A stretch of 64,000 nt of DNA from Alphaproteobacteria bacterium (GTDB taxonomy: Bacteria; Pseudomonadota; Alphaproteobacteria; Kiloniellales; DSM-21159): NCBI GenBank assembly GCA_030433005.1, contig JAUILQ010000007.1, positions 62,001-126,000 on the forward strand, written 5' to 3'. The translations under genes and the position numbers were made by a program. Below the pieces are notes generated by a model. The model worked only from the letters and a program-made list of their open reading frames with translations, was not told where the DNA came from and ran no database searches. Positions 19,099 to 28,582 of this stretch are shown here, piece by piece (within the stretch, counting starts at the first letter, position 1; each line of letters begins with the position of its first letter).

Positions 19099-20223
19099 TC
19101 AGCTCCGCCCGCCGTCGCGGTCTCCGGACCCGGCCGCCTCGCTCAGCGCGGCCTTGAGGTCGGCCTCGATGCGCTGCAGCTCGCGCTCGGCGGCCTGGCG
19201 CTTGCTGTTGCCGCTCTGCTGGATCTCCAGCACGCCCTGGATCGTCTCGATCAGCTTGCGGTTCGTCTCCTGCAGGGTCTCGACGTCGACGACGCCGCGC
19301 TGGGCCTGGCGCTCCAGCTCGAGCGAGCCGCTCTTCAGCATCTCGGCGTTCTTGCGCAGCATCGCGTTGGTCGCGTCGGCGACCTCCTTGTCGAGGCGCA
19401 GCGCCTGGTCCTGGCGGTGCAGGGCGAGCGCGATGGTCATCTGGTTCTTCCAGGTCGGCACGGTCGTGGTGATCGAGGACTGCAGCTTGTCGATCAGCGT
19501 CTCGTTGCCGCCCTGGATCAGCCGGATCTGCGGCAGCGACTGCTGCGCCACGGCCCGGCTCAGCTTCAGGTCGTGGAGCCGGCGGCGGAAGCGCTCGACG
19601 GCCTGGCGGGTGTCGTGCAGGCGCTGGGCGGCCAGGGTCGAGCCGCCGCCTTCGGCCGCCGCGGCCGCTGCCTCGAGCTTCGGCAGCTCGCGCGCCTCGT
19701 AGTCGGCGAGACAATGCTCGCCGGCCTCGATGTGGGCCTCGAGCTGGCGCAGGTGCTCGAGGTTGCGCGCGTAGAACTGGTCGAGCATGGCGACGTCGCG
19801 GCGCAGCGCGTCGCGCTGGCGGTCGAGCTCGATGGCGATGCGGTCGACCTGGGCGGCGACCGTGCCGAACTGCTCCTTGAAGCGCACGACGCGGCGCTTG
19901 GTGCCGCCGAGCAGCCGCTCGACCAGGCCCTGCTCCTCCAGGCGCTCGGGCGCCAGGCCCTGGACCTTGCTGAGCATGTCGGCGAGCAGCTCGCCGACCG
20001 GCCCGGCGTCCTTGTTCATGGTCTCGCGCAGCACGCCGTCGGCGAACTCGGCGACGGCGCGCTGGGCGTGCTCGCCGAAGCCGGCGACGCTGCTGCGGTC
20101 CTCGAGGTCGATCTCCCGGCGGATCGCCTCGACCTCTCTGTCGGCGGGGCGGGCGTCGGGCAGGACTTCGGCGTCCTGGACGCTCCTGCGTGGCGACTCC
20201 GCCGGCTCGGGCCTGTCGTTCAT
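19099..20223 (-). CDS. Toxic anion resistance protein TelA family
   Basis: LERHIEAGEHCLADYEARELPKLEAAA...QTRQAVERFRRRLHDLKLSRAVAQQSLPQIRLIQGGNETLIDKLQSSITTTVPTWKNQMTIALALHRQ-type motifs. Confidence 0.9.
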   Translation of the reverse strand: MNDRPEPAESPRRSVQDAEVLPDARPADREVEAIRREIDLEDRSSVAGFGEHAQRAVAEFADGVLRETMNKDAGPVGELLADMLSKVQGLAPERLEEQGLVERLLGGTKRRVVRFKEQFGTVAAQVDRIAIELDRQRDALRRDVAMLDQFYARNLEHLRQLEAHIEAGEHCLADYEARELPKLEAAAAAAEGGGSTLAAQRLHDTRQAVERFRRRLHDLKLSRAVAQQSLPQIRLIQGGNETLIDKLQSSITTTVPTWKNQMTIALALHRQDQALRLDKEVADATNAMLRKNAEMLKSGSLELERQAQRGVVDVETLQETNRKLIETIQGVLEIQQSGNSKRQAAERELQRIEADLKAALSEAAGSGDRDGGRS

Positions 20224-20406
20224 GGCGCTCGCTCGCTCCCTGGAAGGCTCGCGCGCGCCGCCCGGGCCGGAGACGGCCGGGCAGACACGCGATGACGCGC
20301 TGCATATGGTGAAGCCGGGCGGCGCCCGCTACCGTTGCCCCGCTTCTTCGGCGTCCGGCCGGCCGGACGGGGAGCGGAAAGAAACAGGAGGGGAGGAGGG
20401 AAGGCC

Positions 20407-21195
20407 ATGGACGAGCGCCTGAGCATCGACCTGAGCGGCCTGCGCGTGCTGATCACCGCCGGCGCGTCCGGCATCGGGCGGGTGACCGCGGAGAGCTTCG
20501 CGGCCTGCGGCGCGCAGGTTCACCTGAGCGACGTCGACGACGCGGCACTCGAACAGGCGCGGGCCGCCCTGCCGGAGGCCGGCATCAGCCACTGCGACGT
20601 CTCCGACCCGGCGGCGGTCGAGGCGCTGTTCGACGAGGCGGCGGTGTTCCTCGGCGGCCTCGACGTGCTGGTCAACAACGCCGGCGTCGCGGGCCCGACC
20701 GCGCCGGTCGAGGAGATCTCCGACGCCGACTGGCGGCGCACCCAGGCGGTCAACCTCGACGGCCAGTTCTTCTGCGTGCGCCGCGCCGTGCCGCTGCTGC
20801 GCGCGGCCGGCGGCGGCAGCATCGTCAACCTCTCCTCGGCCGCCGGGCGCTTCGGCTTTCCGCTGCGCACGCCCTACTCGGCCAGCAAGTGGGCGGTGGT
20901 CGGCTTCTCGAAGTCGCTGGCCATGGAGCTCGGGCCGCAGAACATCCGGGTCAACGCGATCTGCCCCGGCGCCGTCGCCGGCGAGCGGATCGACCGGGTG
21001 ATCGCCGCCAAGGCCGAGAAGCGCGGGATCTCGCTGGACGAGATGCGCGCCGCGATGGTCGCCGACAGCTCGCTGCGCCGCTTCGTCAGCCAGCAGGACA
21101 TCGCCAACCAGATTCTCTACCTCTGCAGCCCCTTCGGCGCGACGATCAGCGGCCAGGCGATCGCCGTCGACGCCGGCGCCGAGGTGCTGCGGTAG
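20407..21195 (+). CDS. SDR family oxidoreductase
   Basis: VLITAGASGIGRVTAESFA...LVNNAGVAG...YSASKWAVVGFSKSLAMELGPQNIRVNAICPG. Confidence 0.93.
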   Translation: MDERLSIDLSGLRVLITAGASGIGRVTAESFAACGAQVHLSDVDDAALEQARAALPEAGISHCDVSDPAAVEALFDEAAVFLGGLDVLVNNAGVAGPTAPVEEISDADWRRTQAVNLDGQFFCVRRAVPLLRAAGGGSIVNLSSAAGRFGFPLRTPYSASKWAVVGFSKSLAMELGPQNIRVNAICPGAVAGERIDRVIAAKAEKRGISLDEMRAAMVADSSLRRFVSQQDIANQILYLCSPFGATISGQAIAVDAGAEVLR

Positions 21196-21207
21196 CGACG
21201 CGCGGGC

Positions 21208-21651
21208 TCAGCCGGCCTCGCCCAGGGCGTCGTAGCGGCGCTGCATCTCCTCGGGCGAGATCTCCTCGATCGAGTGGCCGATCATCCAGTCGTAGCCGTA
21301 GGGGTCGCGCACGGTGCCGGATCGTTCGCCGTAGAACTGGTCCTGGGCCGGGCGGACCAGCGTCGCGCCGGCGGCGACCGCGCTGGCGATGGTCGCGTCG
21401 GCATCGTCGACGTGCAGGTGGATGGTGACGCTGCTCGGCGCCCCGGCGGCCGGCGCGTGGCAGCCGAACTCCGGGAACTCGTCCGACAGCATGACGGTGG
21501 TCTCGCCGAACAGCAGCTCGACGTGGCCGATGCGGCCGTCGGGCGCGGTCAGGCGGAACTTCTCGCCGGCCCCGAAGGCGGCCTTGTAGAAGGTGACGGC
21601 CTGCTCGGCATCGCGGGCGCGCAGGTAGACGTAGGCTTCGTGGATCGCCAT
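21208..21651 (-). CDS. VOC (glyoxalase/bleomycin resistance) family protein
   Basis: EAYVYLRARDAEQAVTFYKAAFGAGEKFRL...GHVELLFGETTVMLSDE...VRDPYGYDWMIGHSIEEISPEEMQRR. Confidence 0.9.
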   Translation of the reverse strand: MAIHEAYVYLRARDAEQAVTFYKAAFGAGEKFRLTAPDGRIGHVELLFGETTVMLSDEFPEFGCHAPAAGAPSSVTIHLHVDDADATIASAVAAGATLVRPAQDQFYGERSGTVRDPYGYDWMIGHSIEEISPEEMQRRYDALGEAG

Positions 21652-21751
21652 CGCTGGGCTCCTCTCGTTGTGGCTGGCGGCGATCCTGGCGCCTTGCACG
21701 GCCGGCGTCTTGAAGCTTTCGGACTCCCGGCGGGGGCTTGCCGGATCCGAT

Positions 21752-22579
21752 CTAGAGCGGCACGTGGCGCGGCTCGGCCGGGGCGGCCTGGCGCCAGGCG
21801 CCGGGCGTCAGGCCGGCGAGCGCGCGGAACTCGCGGGTCAGGTGCGCCTGGTCGGCGTAGCCTTCGGCCGCCGCCAGCTCGGCGAGCGGTTGGCCGGGCT
21901 CGGCGGCGAGCCGCTCCAGCGTGCGATCGAAGCGCCGGACACGGCACCAGCTCCGCGGCGCCAGGCCGACGGCTTCGCCGAACAGGCGGCCGAGATGGCG
22001 CTCGCTGACGCCGATCTCGCGGGCGACGCGGCCGACCGCGCCGTGCCGCCGCAGGCCGGCGAGGGCCTCGGCGACCAGCGGGTGGATCCCGCGCGGCGGG
22101 GCGAGCCGGGCGAGCAGCAGGCGCTCGAAGAGCGCGAGGCGGGCGGCCGGGTCCCGGACCTCGGCGAGGCGCTCGGCGAGCTCGGCCGCCGCGGCCTCGC
22201 CCCAGAGCAGGGCGAGCGGCGTGTGGGAATGGGAGAGCGGGCCGGCCGGCACGCCGAGCAGGGCGGACGCGGCGCCGGGCTGCAGCAGCGCGCCGACGCT
22301 CGGCTCGGGCTGCGAGAGCTCCTTGAGGTAGGCGGCGGCCCGGGCGCCGCCGACCAGCGCGCCGACCAGGCTCTGGCCCGCGCCGTCCTCGGCGCTGCGG
22401 AAGACGCGCAGCGGCGCCGGGCCGAGCCGGACCACCAGATGCAGCGCGCCGGTCGGCAGCACCCGCTCGTGCGGCGCTGTCGAGCGGCGGTGGGCGGGCG
22501 GGAAAGGCGCCGGCTCGCTCGCCCAGATCAGCTCGACGAAGGGGCGAAGGGCGGGCAGGGGAGCCCGGCGCAGGTGCAT
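21752..22579 (-). CDS. AraC family transcriptional regulator
   Basis: IGVSERHLGRLFGEAVGLAPRSWCRVRRFDRTLERLA...AEGYADQAHLTREFRALAGLTPGAWRQ. Confidence 0.9.
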   Translation of the reverse strand: MHLRRAPLPALRPFVELIWASEPAPFPPAHRRSTAPHERVLPTGALHLVVRLGPAPLRVFRSAEDGAGQSLVGALVGGARAAAYLKELSQPEPSVGALLQPGAASALLGVPAGPLSHSHTPLALLWGEAAAAELAERLAEVRDPAARLALFERLLLARLAPPRGIHPLVAEALAGLRRHGAVGRVAREIGVSERHLGRLFGEAVGLAPRSWCRVRRFDRTLERLAAEPGQPLAELAAAEGYADQAHLTREFRALAGLTPGAWRQAAPAEPRHVPL

Positions 22580-22626
22580 CGGCCTTTGCCTTGCTTCGGT
22601 GATCGGCCCGCAGGATAGGGCCGCGC

Positions 22627-25600
22627 TCAATGGAAGTCCCGGCTCTTCAGCGCCAGGGCCGGCTGGCGGGCCAGTCGCCGGAGCGGCTCGCGCTGGTCGA
22701 GCGAGGGCCGGCGGACCTCGTCGGCGCGAGCCAGGACCTCGTCGAAGGGCGGCCTGTCCTCGGCCTTGCGCGGCGTGCCGTAGGGCGGGATGACGAGGTC
22801 GCGCGGCCGCGTCTCCAGGTCGCCCAGGCGCTCCGAGAGGTCGAGCAGCCGCTCGGCCACCAGATGGATGACGATGCCCTCGCGCTGCAGGCGCCCGGCG
22901 ACGCCGAGCAGCTGGGCCTTGAGCACCAGCGGCCGGAAGCGCTCGAAGACGTCCGGCCAGACGACCAGGTTGGCGATGCCGCTCTCGTCCTCCAGGGTCA
23001 GGAAGATCACGCCCTTGGCGCTGCCCGGGCGCTGGCGCACCAGCACCAGGCCGGCGACCGACAGCCGCGCGCCGTCCTTCAGCTCGCGGGTCCGGCCGCA
23101 GGGCGCGTAGCCCTCGCGCGCCAGGCTTTCGCGCAGGAAGGAGACGGGGTGGCTGCGCAGCGAGAGGCGCAGGCTGGCGTAGTCCTGCACGACCTGCTCG
23201 CTTTCCGCGAGGCGCGGCAGCGCGACCGCCGGCTCGGGCCCGCGCTCCTCCTCGCCCTGCGCCGCGAACAGCGGCAGCGGCGCGTCGTCGGGCAGGCCCT
23301 TGACCGCCCAGAGCGCCTCGCGACGGTCGAGGCCCAGCGAGCGCAGCGCGTCGCCGCGCGCCAGCGCCTCGAGGGCGCGTTGGCGCACGCCGGCGCGGCG
23401 CCACAGGGTCAGCGGGTCGGGATAGCCGTTGCCGCGCCGCTCGACCAGGCGCCGGGCGTCGGCCTCGGCCAGGCCCTTGATCTGGCGCAGGCCGAGGCGC
23501 AGCGCGCAGGCCGGTCCCCTGAGCGGGTCGGCGGCCGGCTCCAGCGTGCAGTCCCAGTCGCTGAGGTTGAGGTCGGGCTCGCGCACCTCGACGCCGTGCT
23601 CGCGGGCGTCGCGCACGATCTGCGCCGGGGCGTAGAAGCCCATGGGCTGGGCGTTGAGCAGGGCGCAGGCGAAGACGTCGGGGTGGTGGCACTTCAGCCA
23701 GGCCGAGACGTAGACCAGCAGGGCGAAGCTGGCGGCATGGCTCTCCGGGAAGCCGTAGGTGCCGAAGCCCTCGATCTGCTTGAAGCAACGCTCGGCGAAG
23801 TCGCGCCGGTAGCCGCGCGCGGCCATGCCCTCGATCATCTTGTCGCGGAACTTGTGGATGTCGCCGTTCTTGCGGAAGGTCGCCATGGCGCGGCGCAGGC
23901 GGTCGGCCTCGGAGGGCGTGAAGCCGGCGGCGACGATGGCGATCTTCATCGCCTGCTCCTGGAACAGCGGCACGCCGAGCGTGCGGCCGAGCACCTGGCG
24001 CAGCTCGTCGGAGGGAAACTCGACCCGCTCCTCGCCGTTGCGCCGGCGCAGGTAGGGATGGACCATGTCGCCCTGGATCGGCCCGGGCCGCACGATCGCG
24101 ACCTCGACCACCAGGTCGTAGAACTCGCGCGGCTTGAGGCGCGGCAGCATGGTCATCTGGGCCCGGCTCTCGACCTGGAAGACGCCCAGCGAATCGGCCT
24201 TGCACAGCATGTCGTAGACCGCCGGGTCCTCGGCCGGGACGCTGGCCAGGTCGAAGGCCCGGCCGTGGTGGCGGCGCAGCAGGTCGAAGCCCTTGCGCAG
24301 GCAGGTCAGCATGCCGAGCGCGAGGACGTCGACCTTGAGGATGCCGAGCGCGTCGATGTCGTCCTTGTCCCACTCGATGACCGTGCGCTCGGCCATCGCC
24401 GCATTCTCGATCGGCACCAGCTCGTCGAGCCGGCCGTCGGTCATGACGAAGCCGCCGACGTGCTGCGACAGGTGGCGCGGGAAGCCGATCAGCTCGGCGG
24501 TCAGGTCGAGCGCCAGGCGCAGCCGGGGGTCCGCGGGGTCGAGGCCGAGCTCGCGCACCCGCTCGTCGGGCACGCCCTCGCTCGACCAGCCCCAGACCGT
24601 GCCGGCCAGCGCGCCGACCGTGTCGGCCGACAGGCCGAGCGCCTTGCCGACCTCGCGCACCGCGCCGCGCGCGCGGTAGCAGATCACCGTCGCGGTCAGG
24701 CCGGCGCGGTGGCGGCCGTACTTGGCGTAGATGTACTGGATGACCTCCTCGCGCCGCTCGTGCTCGAAGTCGACGTCGATGTCCGGCGGCTCGTTGCGCT
24801 CGGCCGAGACGAAGCGCTCGAACAGCAACTCGGTGCGCTCCGGGTCGACCGCGGTGATGCCCAGGCAGTAGCAGACCGCCGAGTTCGCCGCCGAGCCGCG
24901 GCCCTGGCAGAAGATCCCCTGGCTGCGCGCGAAGCGCACGACGTCGTGCACCGTCAGGAAATAGGGCGCGTAGTCGAGCCGGCCGATGAGATCCAGCTCG
25001 TGGGCGATGGCGTGGCGCACCTTGGCCGAGGGGCCGCGCGGGTAGCGCTCGGCGGCGCCCGCCCAGGCCAGGCGCTCCAGGGCCTGCTGCATGGTCTCGC
25101 CGCGGCCGCCGTCGGTCAGCTCCTCCGGGTACTCGTAGCGCAGCTCGTCGAGCGAGAAGCGGCAGCGTCCGGCGATCTCCAGGCTGCGCGCCACGGCTTC
25201 CGGATAGCCGGCGAAGAGGCGCGCGACCTCGGCCGGGGCCTTGAGGTGGCGCTCGGCGTTCTTGGCCAGGCGCCAGCCGGCGCGGTCGATGGTGACGCCC
25301 TCGCGGATGCAGGTCAGGACGTCGGCGAGGCGCCGCCGGCCGGGATGGTGCATGACCACGTCGCCGATCGCGACCAGCGGCGCCGCGCATCGCTCGGCGA
25401 GCCCGGCGAGCCGCGCTAGGCGCCGCGCGTCGTCGCCGCGGTGCTGCAGGCTGGCGCCCAGGTGGACCCGCCCGGGCGCCGCGGCGGCGAGCCGCTCGAG
25501 CGCGGCCGGGAAGTCCGCGCTCAGCTGCTCCGGCGGCAGCGCGATCAGCTGCTGGCCCTCGGCGTGCGCGATCAGCTCGGCCAGGGTGAAGCGGCAGTCG

Positions 25601-25905
25601 CCCTTGGCGGCGCGCCGCTTGCCCAGGGTCAGCAGGCGGCAGAGCCGGCCGTAGGCGGCGCGGTCCTCGGGATAGCAGAGCAGCTCCGGGCCGTCCTCGG
25701 GGACCAGGCGCGCGCCGACCAGCAGCGGCAGCCCCAGCTCCTTCGCCGCGACGTGGGCGCGCACCGCGCCGGCCAGGGTGTTGCGGTCGGCGACGCCGAG
25801 TGCCGCCAGGCCGAGCGCCTTGGCCTGGACCGCCAGCTCGTCGGGATGCGAGGCGCCGCGCAGGAACGAGAAGTTCGTCGCGGCCGCCAGCTCGGCGTAG
25901 CTCAT
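22627..25905 (-). CDS. dnaE2: Error-prone DNA polymerase DnaE2 (ImuC)
   Basis: [33 protein letters not shown]...[31 protein letters not shown]...[25 protein letters not shown]. Confidence 0.95.
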   Translation of the reverse strand: MSYAELAAATNFSFLRGASHPDELAVQAKALGLAALGVADRNTLAGAVRAHVAAKELGLPLLVGARLVPEDGPELLCYPEDRAAYGRLCRLLTLGKRRAAKGDCRFTLAELIAHAEGQQLIALPPEQLSADFPAALERLAAAAPGRVHLGASLQHRGDDARRLARLAGLAERCAAPLVAIGDVVMHHPGRRRLADVLTCIREGVTIDRAGWRLAKNAERHLKAPAEVARLFAGYPEAVARSLEIAGRCRFSLDELRYEYPEELTDGGRGETMQQALERLAWAGAAERYPRGPSAKVRHAIAHELDLIGRLDYAPYFLTVHDVVRFARSQGIFCQGRGSAANSAVCYCLGITAVDPERTELLFERFVSAERNEPPDIDVDFEHERREEVIQYIYAKYGRHRAGLTATVICYRARGAVREVGKALGLSADTVGALAGTVWGWSSEGVPDERVRELGLDPADPRLRLALDLTAELIGFPRHLSQHVGGFVMTDGRLDELVPIENAAMAERTVIEWDKDDIDALGILKVDVLALGMLTCLRKGFDLLRRHHGRAFDLASVPAEDPAVYDMLCKADSLGVFQVESRAQMTMLPRLKPREFYDLVVEVAIVRPGPIQGDMVHPYLRRRNGEERVEFPSDELRQVLGRTLGVPLFQEQAMKIAIVAAGFTPSEADRLRRAMATFRKNGDIHKFRDKMIEGMAARGYRRDFAERCFKQIEGFGTYGFPESHAASFALLVYVSAWLKCHHPDVFACALLNAQPMGFYAPAQIVRDAREHGVEVREPDLNLSDWDCTLEPAADPLRGPACALRLGLRQIKGLAEADARRLVERRGNGYPDPLTLWRRAGVRQRALEALARGDALRSLGLDRREALWAVKGLPDDAPLPLFAAQGEEERGPEPAVALPRLAESEQVVQDYASLRLSLRSHPVSFLRESLAREGYAPCGRTRELKDGARLSVAGLVLVRQRPGSAKGVIFLTLEDESGIANLVVWPDVFERFRPLVLKAQLLGVAGRLQREGIVIHLVAERLLDLSERLGDLETRPRDLVIPPYGTPRKAEDRPPFDEVLARADEVRRPSLDQREPLRRLARQPALALKSRDFH

Positions 25906-25949
25906 GGGGCGGGAAGCGCGCCGTTCGTCCGGCCGGCGCCCTCTCTTCC

Positions 25950-26057
25950 GTCACCCCCGCGAAGGCGGGGATCCAGAGGACGCTGCCGCGCGCCCGGACG
26001 GCTGCCGGTCCGCGCGGGCGGCCCTTCTCTCTGGATCCCCGCCTTCGCGGGGATGAC
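25950..26057. repeat. REP-like palindromic repeat pair (inverted arms of about 29 bp, 1 mismatch)
   Basis: GTCACCCCCGCGAAGGCGGGGATCCAGAG ... CTCTGGATCCCCGCCTTCGCGGGGATGAC; each arm also self-pairs. Confidence 0.85.
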
Positions 26058-26122
26058 GAGGAGGGGAGGGTAGGGCGCGAGAAAAGCGGACGGAGAAAGC
26101 GCGCCTTTGGCAAACAGGAGAA

Positions 26123-26530
26123 TCATGTGGACAGGTCTTGCAGCGGCCAGCCGCCATCCTTGGCGATCGCAAGAAGTCGCCGGTCGCTCGTTGCCAGGGG
26201 CAAGCCTTCCCGCTCGGCCAAGGCCAGATAATAACAGTCGTAGATCGGGTGATTCAGCGTCAGGCACAAAGCCAGCGCGTGGTCGTGAAGCTCCTCCAGC
26301 GGCACGATCTCGACCAGGTCGTCTCGCAGGTCCGACGTGGCCGTCTCGGCCTGCTCTGCCCGGATCTCTCCCAGCCGCGTCTTTTTCCAGAGCACGTTGC
26401 CGAACTCGGCAAGCAACATCGACGGCGCCAGCAGCCTCTCGGCCGAGGCGAGAAGCGTCAGGGCCTGCTCATGGCCTTCCTCCTCGACATAGAACTTCAC
26501 GACGATGGAGGTATCGACGACGCAGATCAT
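26123..26530 (-). CDS. VapC-type PIN domain toxin
   Basis: MICVVDTSIVVKFYVEEEGHEQAL...APSMLLAEFGNVLWKK...LNHPIYDCYYLALAEREGLPLATSDRRL. Confidence 0.9.
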   Translation of the reverse strand: MICVVDTSIVVKFYVEEEGHEQALTLLASAERLLAPSMLLAEFGNVLWKKTRLGEIRAEQAETATSDLRDDLVEIVPLEELHDHALALCLTLNHPIYDCYYLALAEREGLPLATSDRRLLAIAKDGGWPLQDLST

Positions 26531-26546
26531 GGTGTCTCGCGGCGGC

Positions 26547-26783
26547 TCATCTGTCGCGGTCTTCGCGGATCAGAAGGGCGCTGTCTGTCTGAGGCACGCC
26601 TTCGGGCGTCATCGCGGCGATCTCCTTTACCCGCGCGAGGCGCTCGCTCCGGGTCGGACGGCTTGCCTGCTCCTGGAGGATCTTGCGGATCTCCGCGGAC
26701 AGGGAGCGGTGCTCCTCGGCGGCGCGCTTCTTCAGGCGCTCGAGCGTTTCCTGGTCGATGTCGCGGACGGTCACGGTGGGCAT
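26547..26783 (-). CDS. FitA/VapB-type ribbon-helix-helix antitoxin
   Basis: MPTVTVRDIDQETLERLKKRAAEEHRSLSAEIRKILQEQA; directly upstream of PIN toxin. Confidence 0.88.
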   Translation of the reverse strand: MPTVTVRDIDQETLERLKKRAAEEHRSLSAEIRKILQEQASRPTRSERLARVKEIAAMTPEGVPQTDSALLIREDRDR

Positions 26784-26836
26784 GGCGGGAAGCCTCGTTC
26801 GGAAAGGGATGACTGCACTATAGCAGCAGAATGCAT

Positions 26837-28582
26837 TCACCCGAACAGGCCCTGCAGGTACCAGGCGCCGCCGGCTGAAGCACTGCCGGCCGAACCGTTC
26901 CCGGGGGCCCCGCCGCGGTAGAGCCAGTAGCGGCGGCCGTCCTCGTCCTCGACGCGGAAGTAGTCGCGCGCCCCCTCCTGGGCGTCGGGCGTGCCCAGCC
27001 ACCACTCCGGCTCGATGCGCTCGGGACCCTCGGCGCGCACCACGCGGTGCAGCAGTCGGCGCCAGCGGAACTGGCGCGGCGGGCCGTCGGGCAGGCCGGC
27101 GACGACCTCGATCGGCTCGGGCCGGGCGAGCAGGCGCGGCGGCCGCGGCAGGCCGCGCGGCCAGCCGACGGCGGCGCCGCGCGGCGGCCTGGCGAAGGCC
27201 GGCAGGGCCTGGACCTGGCGCTCCGGCAGGTGGCTCTCGCGCGGCGCCGGCCGGGTCACGCTGCCGGCGCCGAGCCGGCCCTCCAGGCGGTCGACCAGGG
27301 CGGCGAGATCCTCGCCACGCCCTGAAGACCGTTTGCCCGAGAGCGCCATCTGCAGGGCGTCGAGCGGCTCGCAGAGCGGCGCCGAGACGACCAGGGCGTC
27401 TACGCCGAAGCCGGGGTCGAGCCGCTCCAGGCGCTGGGCGACCAGCCGCTTCAGGCGGTCGGCGTCGCGGCTGGCGCGGCTCAGGCCGAGGCCCTGGCGC
27501 TGCACGCTGCCGTCGACCCGGTGCAGTGCCAGCTCGACCCGGCGGGCGCCGAGGCCGGCCGCCTCCAGGCGCTCGCAGAGGCCGATCAGCAGGCCTTCCA
27601 GGCCGCGCGCCAGGTCCTCGGCGGCGGCGATCGGCTCGCCGAACAGCCGGCGTACCCGCTGCCCGGGCGCCGGCCGGCGCGGCGAGACCGGCTCGTCGAG
27701 CGCGCCCAGGGCCTGGCGCAGGCGCCGCAGGGCCTGCGGCCCGGCGCGCGTCGCCAGGGTCTCCGGCGGCAGCGCGGCGAGCTGGCCGATGCGGGTCAGG
27801 CCGAAGCGCGCGAGCAGCTCGACCGTCGCGGCCGGCAGGCGCAGGCCGGCGAGCGGCAGGGGCGCCAGCGCCGCGGCCTGGCCGCCGGGCGGCACCAGCA
27901 GGAAGGGCGAGGCCGGGCGCGTGGCGTAGCGCGCGGCGGCCCAGGCGGCGCCGGGCGTGTCGGCGATCGCCAGGCGCGCGTGGTGGCCGCGCCGGCGGAA
28001 GCCGCCGCCGCCGATCCGGCCGAGCCGGGCGAGCAGGTCGCCGGCCAGGGCCGGCTCGCCGCCGAAGAGATGCGCGCAGCCGCTGACGTCGAGCAGCAGG
28101 CCGGCGGCGCCGGCCGGCTCGGCCTGGGGGTCGAGGGCGACCCAGGGAGTGTAGCGCTCCAGCCAGTCGGCCAGCGCCTCCAGGGCGCGCCGCTCGGCCG
28201 CGCGGTCGCGCTCCAGCGGCTCGAGGTCGGGCGCCAGGGCGCGGGCGTCGGCCAGGCTCAGGCCCGGCGCCAGGCCGAGCGCCAGGGCGCGGGCGTCGAG
28301 CGCCGAGACGACGCGCCGGCCGGCCTCCTCCTCGACCAGGACCAGCGGCCGTTCAGCCGGTCGCGGCGAGCGCTGCCGTTCCTCGCGGATGCGTTGCTCG
28401 CCCCTCGCCAGCTCGCCCCCCGCCAGCTCGCCCCCCGCCAGTTCGCCCCCCGCCAGTTCGCCCCCCGCCAGTTCGCCCAGGGCCAGCTCGATCGCGAAGT
28501 CCGGCAGCCACAGCGAGAGCGCCCGCTGCGCGCTCCCGGGCGTTTCCGTCCCGGCTGTCGTTGTCCCAGCTGCTTGCTTCAT
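26837..28582 (-). CDS. imuB: ImuB, Y-family DNA polymerase-like protein
   Basis: RALSLWLPDFAIELAL...RPLVLVEEEAGRRVVSALDARALALGLAPGLSLADARALAPDLEPL...LERYTPWVALDP. Confidence 0.9.
   Translation of the reverse strand: MKQAAGTTTAGTETPGSAQRALSLWLPDFAIELALGELAGGELAGGELAGGELAGGELARGEQRIREERQRSPRPAERPLVLVEEEAGRRVVSALDARALALGLAPGLSLADARALAPDLEPLERDRAAERRALEALADWLERYTPWVALDPQAEPAGAAGLLLDVSGCAHLFGGEPALAGDLLARLGRIGGGGFRRRGHHARLAIADTPGAAWAAARYATRPASPFLLVPPGGQAAALAPLPLAGLRLPAATVELLARFGLTRIGQLAALPPETLATRAGPQALRRLRQALGALDEPVSPRRPAPGQRVRRLFGEPIAAAEDLARGLEGLLIGLCERLEAAGLGARRVELALHRVDGSVQRQGLGLSRASRDADRLKRLVAQRLERLDPGFGVDALVVSAPLCEPLDALQMALSGKRSSGRGEDLAALVDRLEGRLGAGSVTRPAPRESHLPERQVQALPAFARPPRGAAVGWPRGLPRPPRLLARPEPIEVVAGLPDGPPRQFRWRRLLHRVVRAEGPERIEPEWWLGTPDAQEGARDYFRVEDEDGRRYWLYRGGAPGNGSAGSASAGGAWYLQGLFG

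Noticed and set aside
22630-25419. 929-aa plus-strand ORF antisense to dnaE2
   Set aside because: Antisense shadow ORF rich in Gln/Ala/Val/Leu repeats without domain motifs; mirrors dnaE2 codon periodicity.
21752-26113. 1453-aa minus-strand ORF spanning AraC and dnaE2
   Set aside because: Only its end is real (AraC-like frame); the rest is an Arg/Pro/Ala-rich shadow frame of dnaE2 caused by high GC.
25800-26231. ORFs containing TPAKAGIQ / LDPRLRGDDE peptides
   Set aside because: These peptides are the well-known translation of the REP-like palindrome at 25950-26057, not a protein.
28407-28490. Possible CRISPR array from regular short repeats (also 30515-30626)
   Set aside because: Units are 14-15 bp head-to-tail without spacers and no cas genes are nearby; they are simple tandem repeats.
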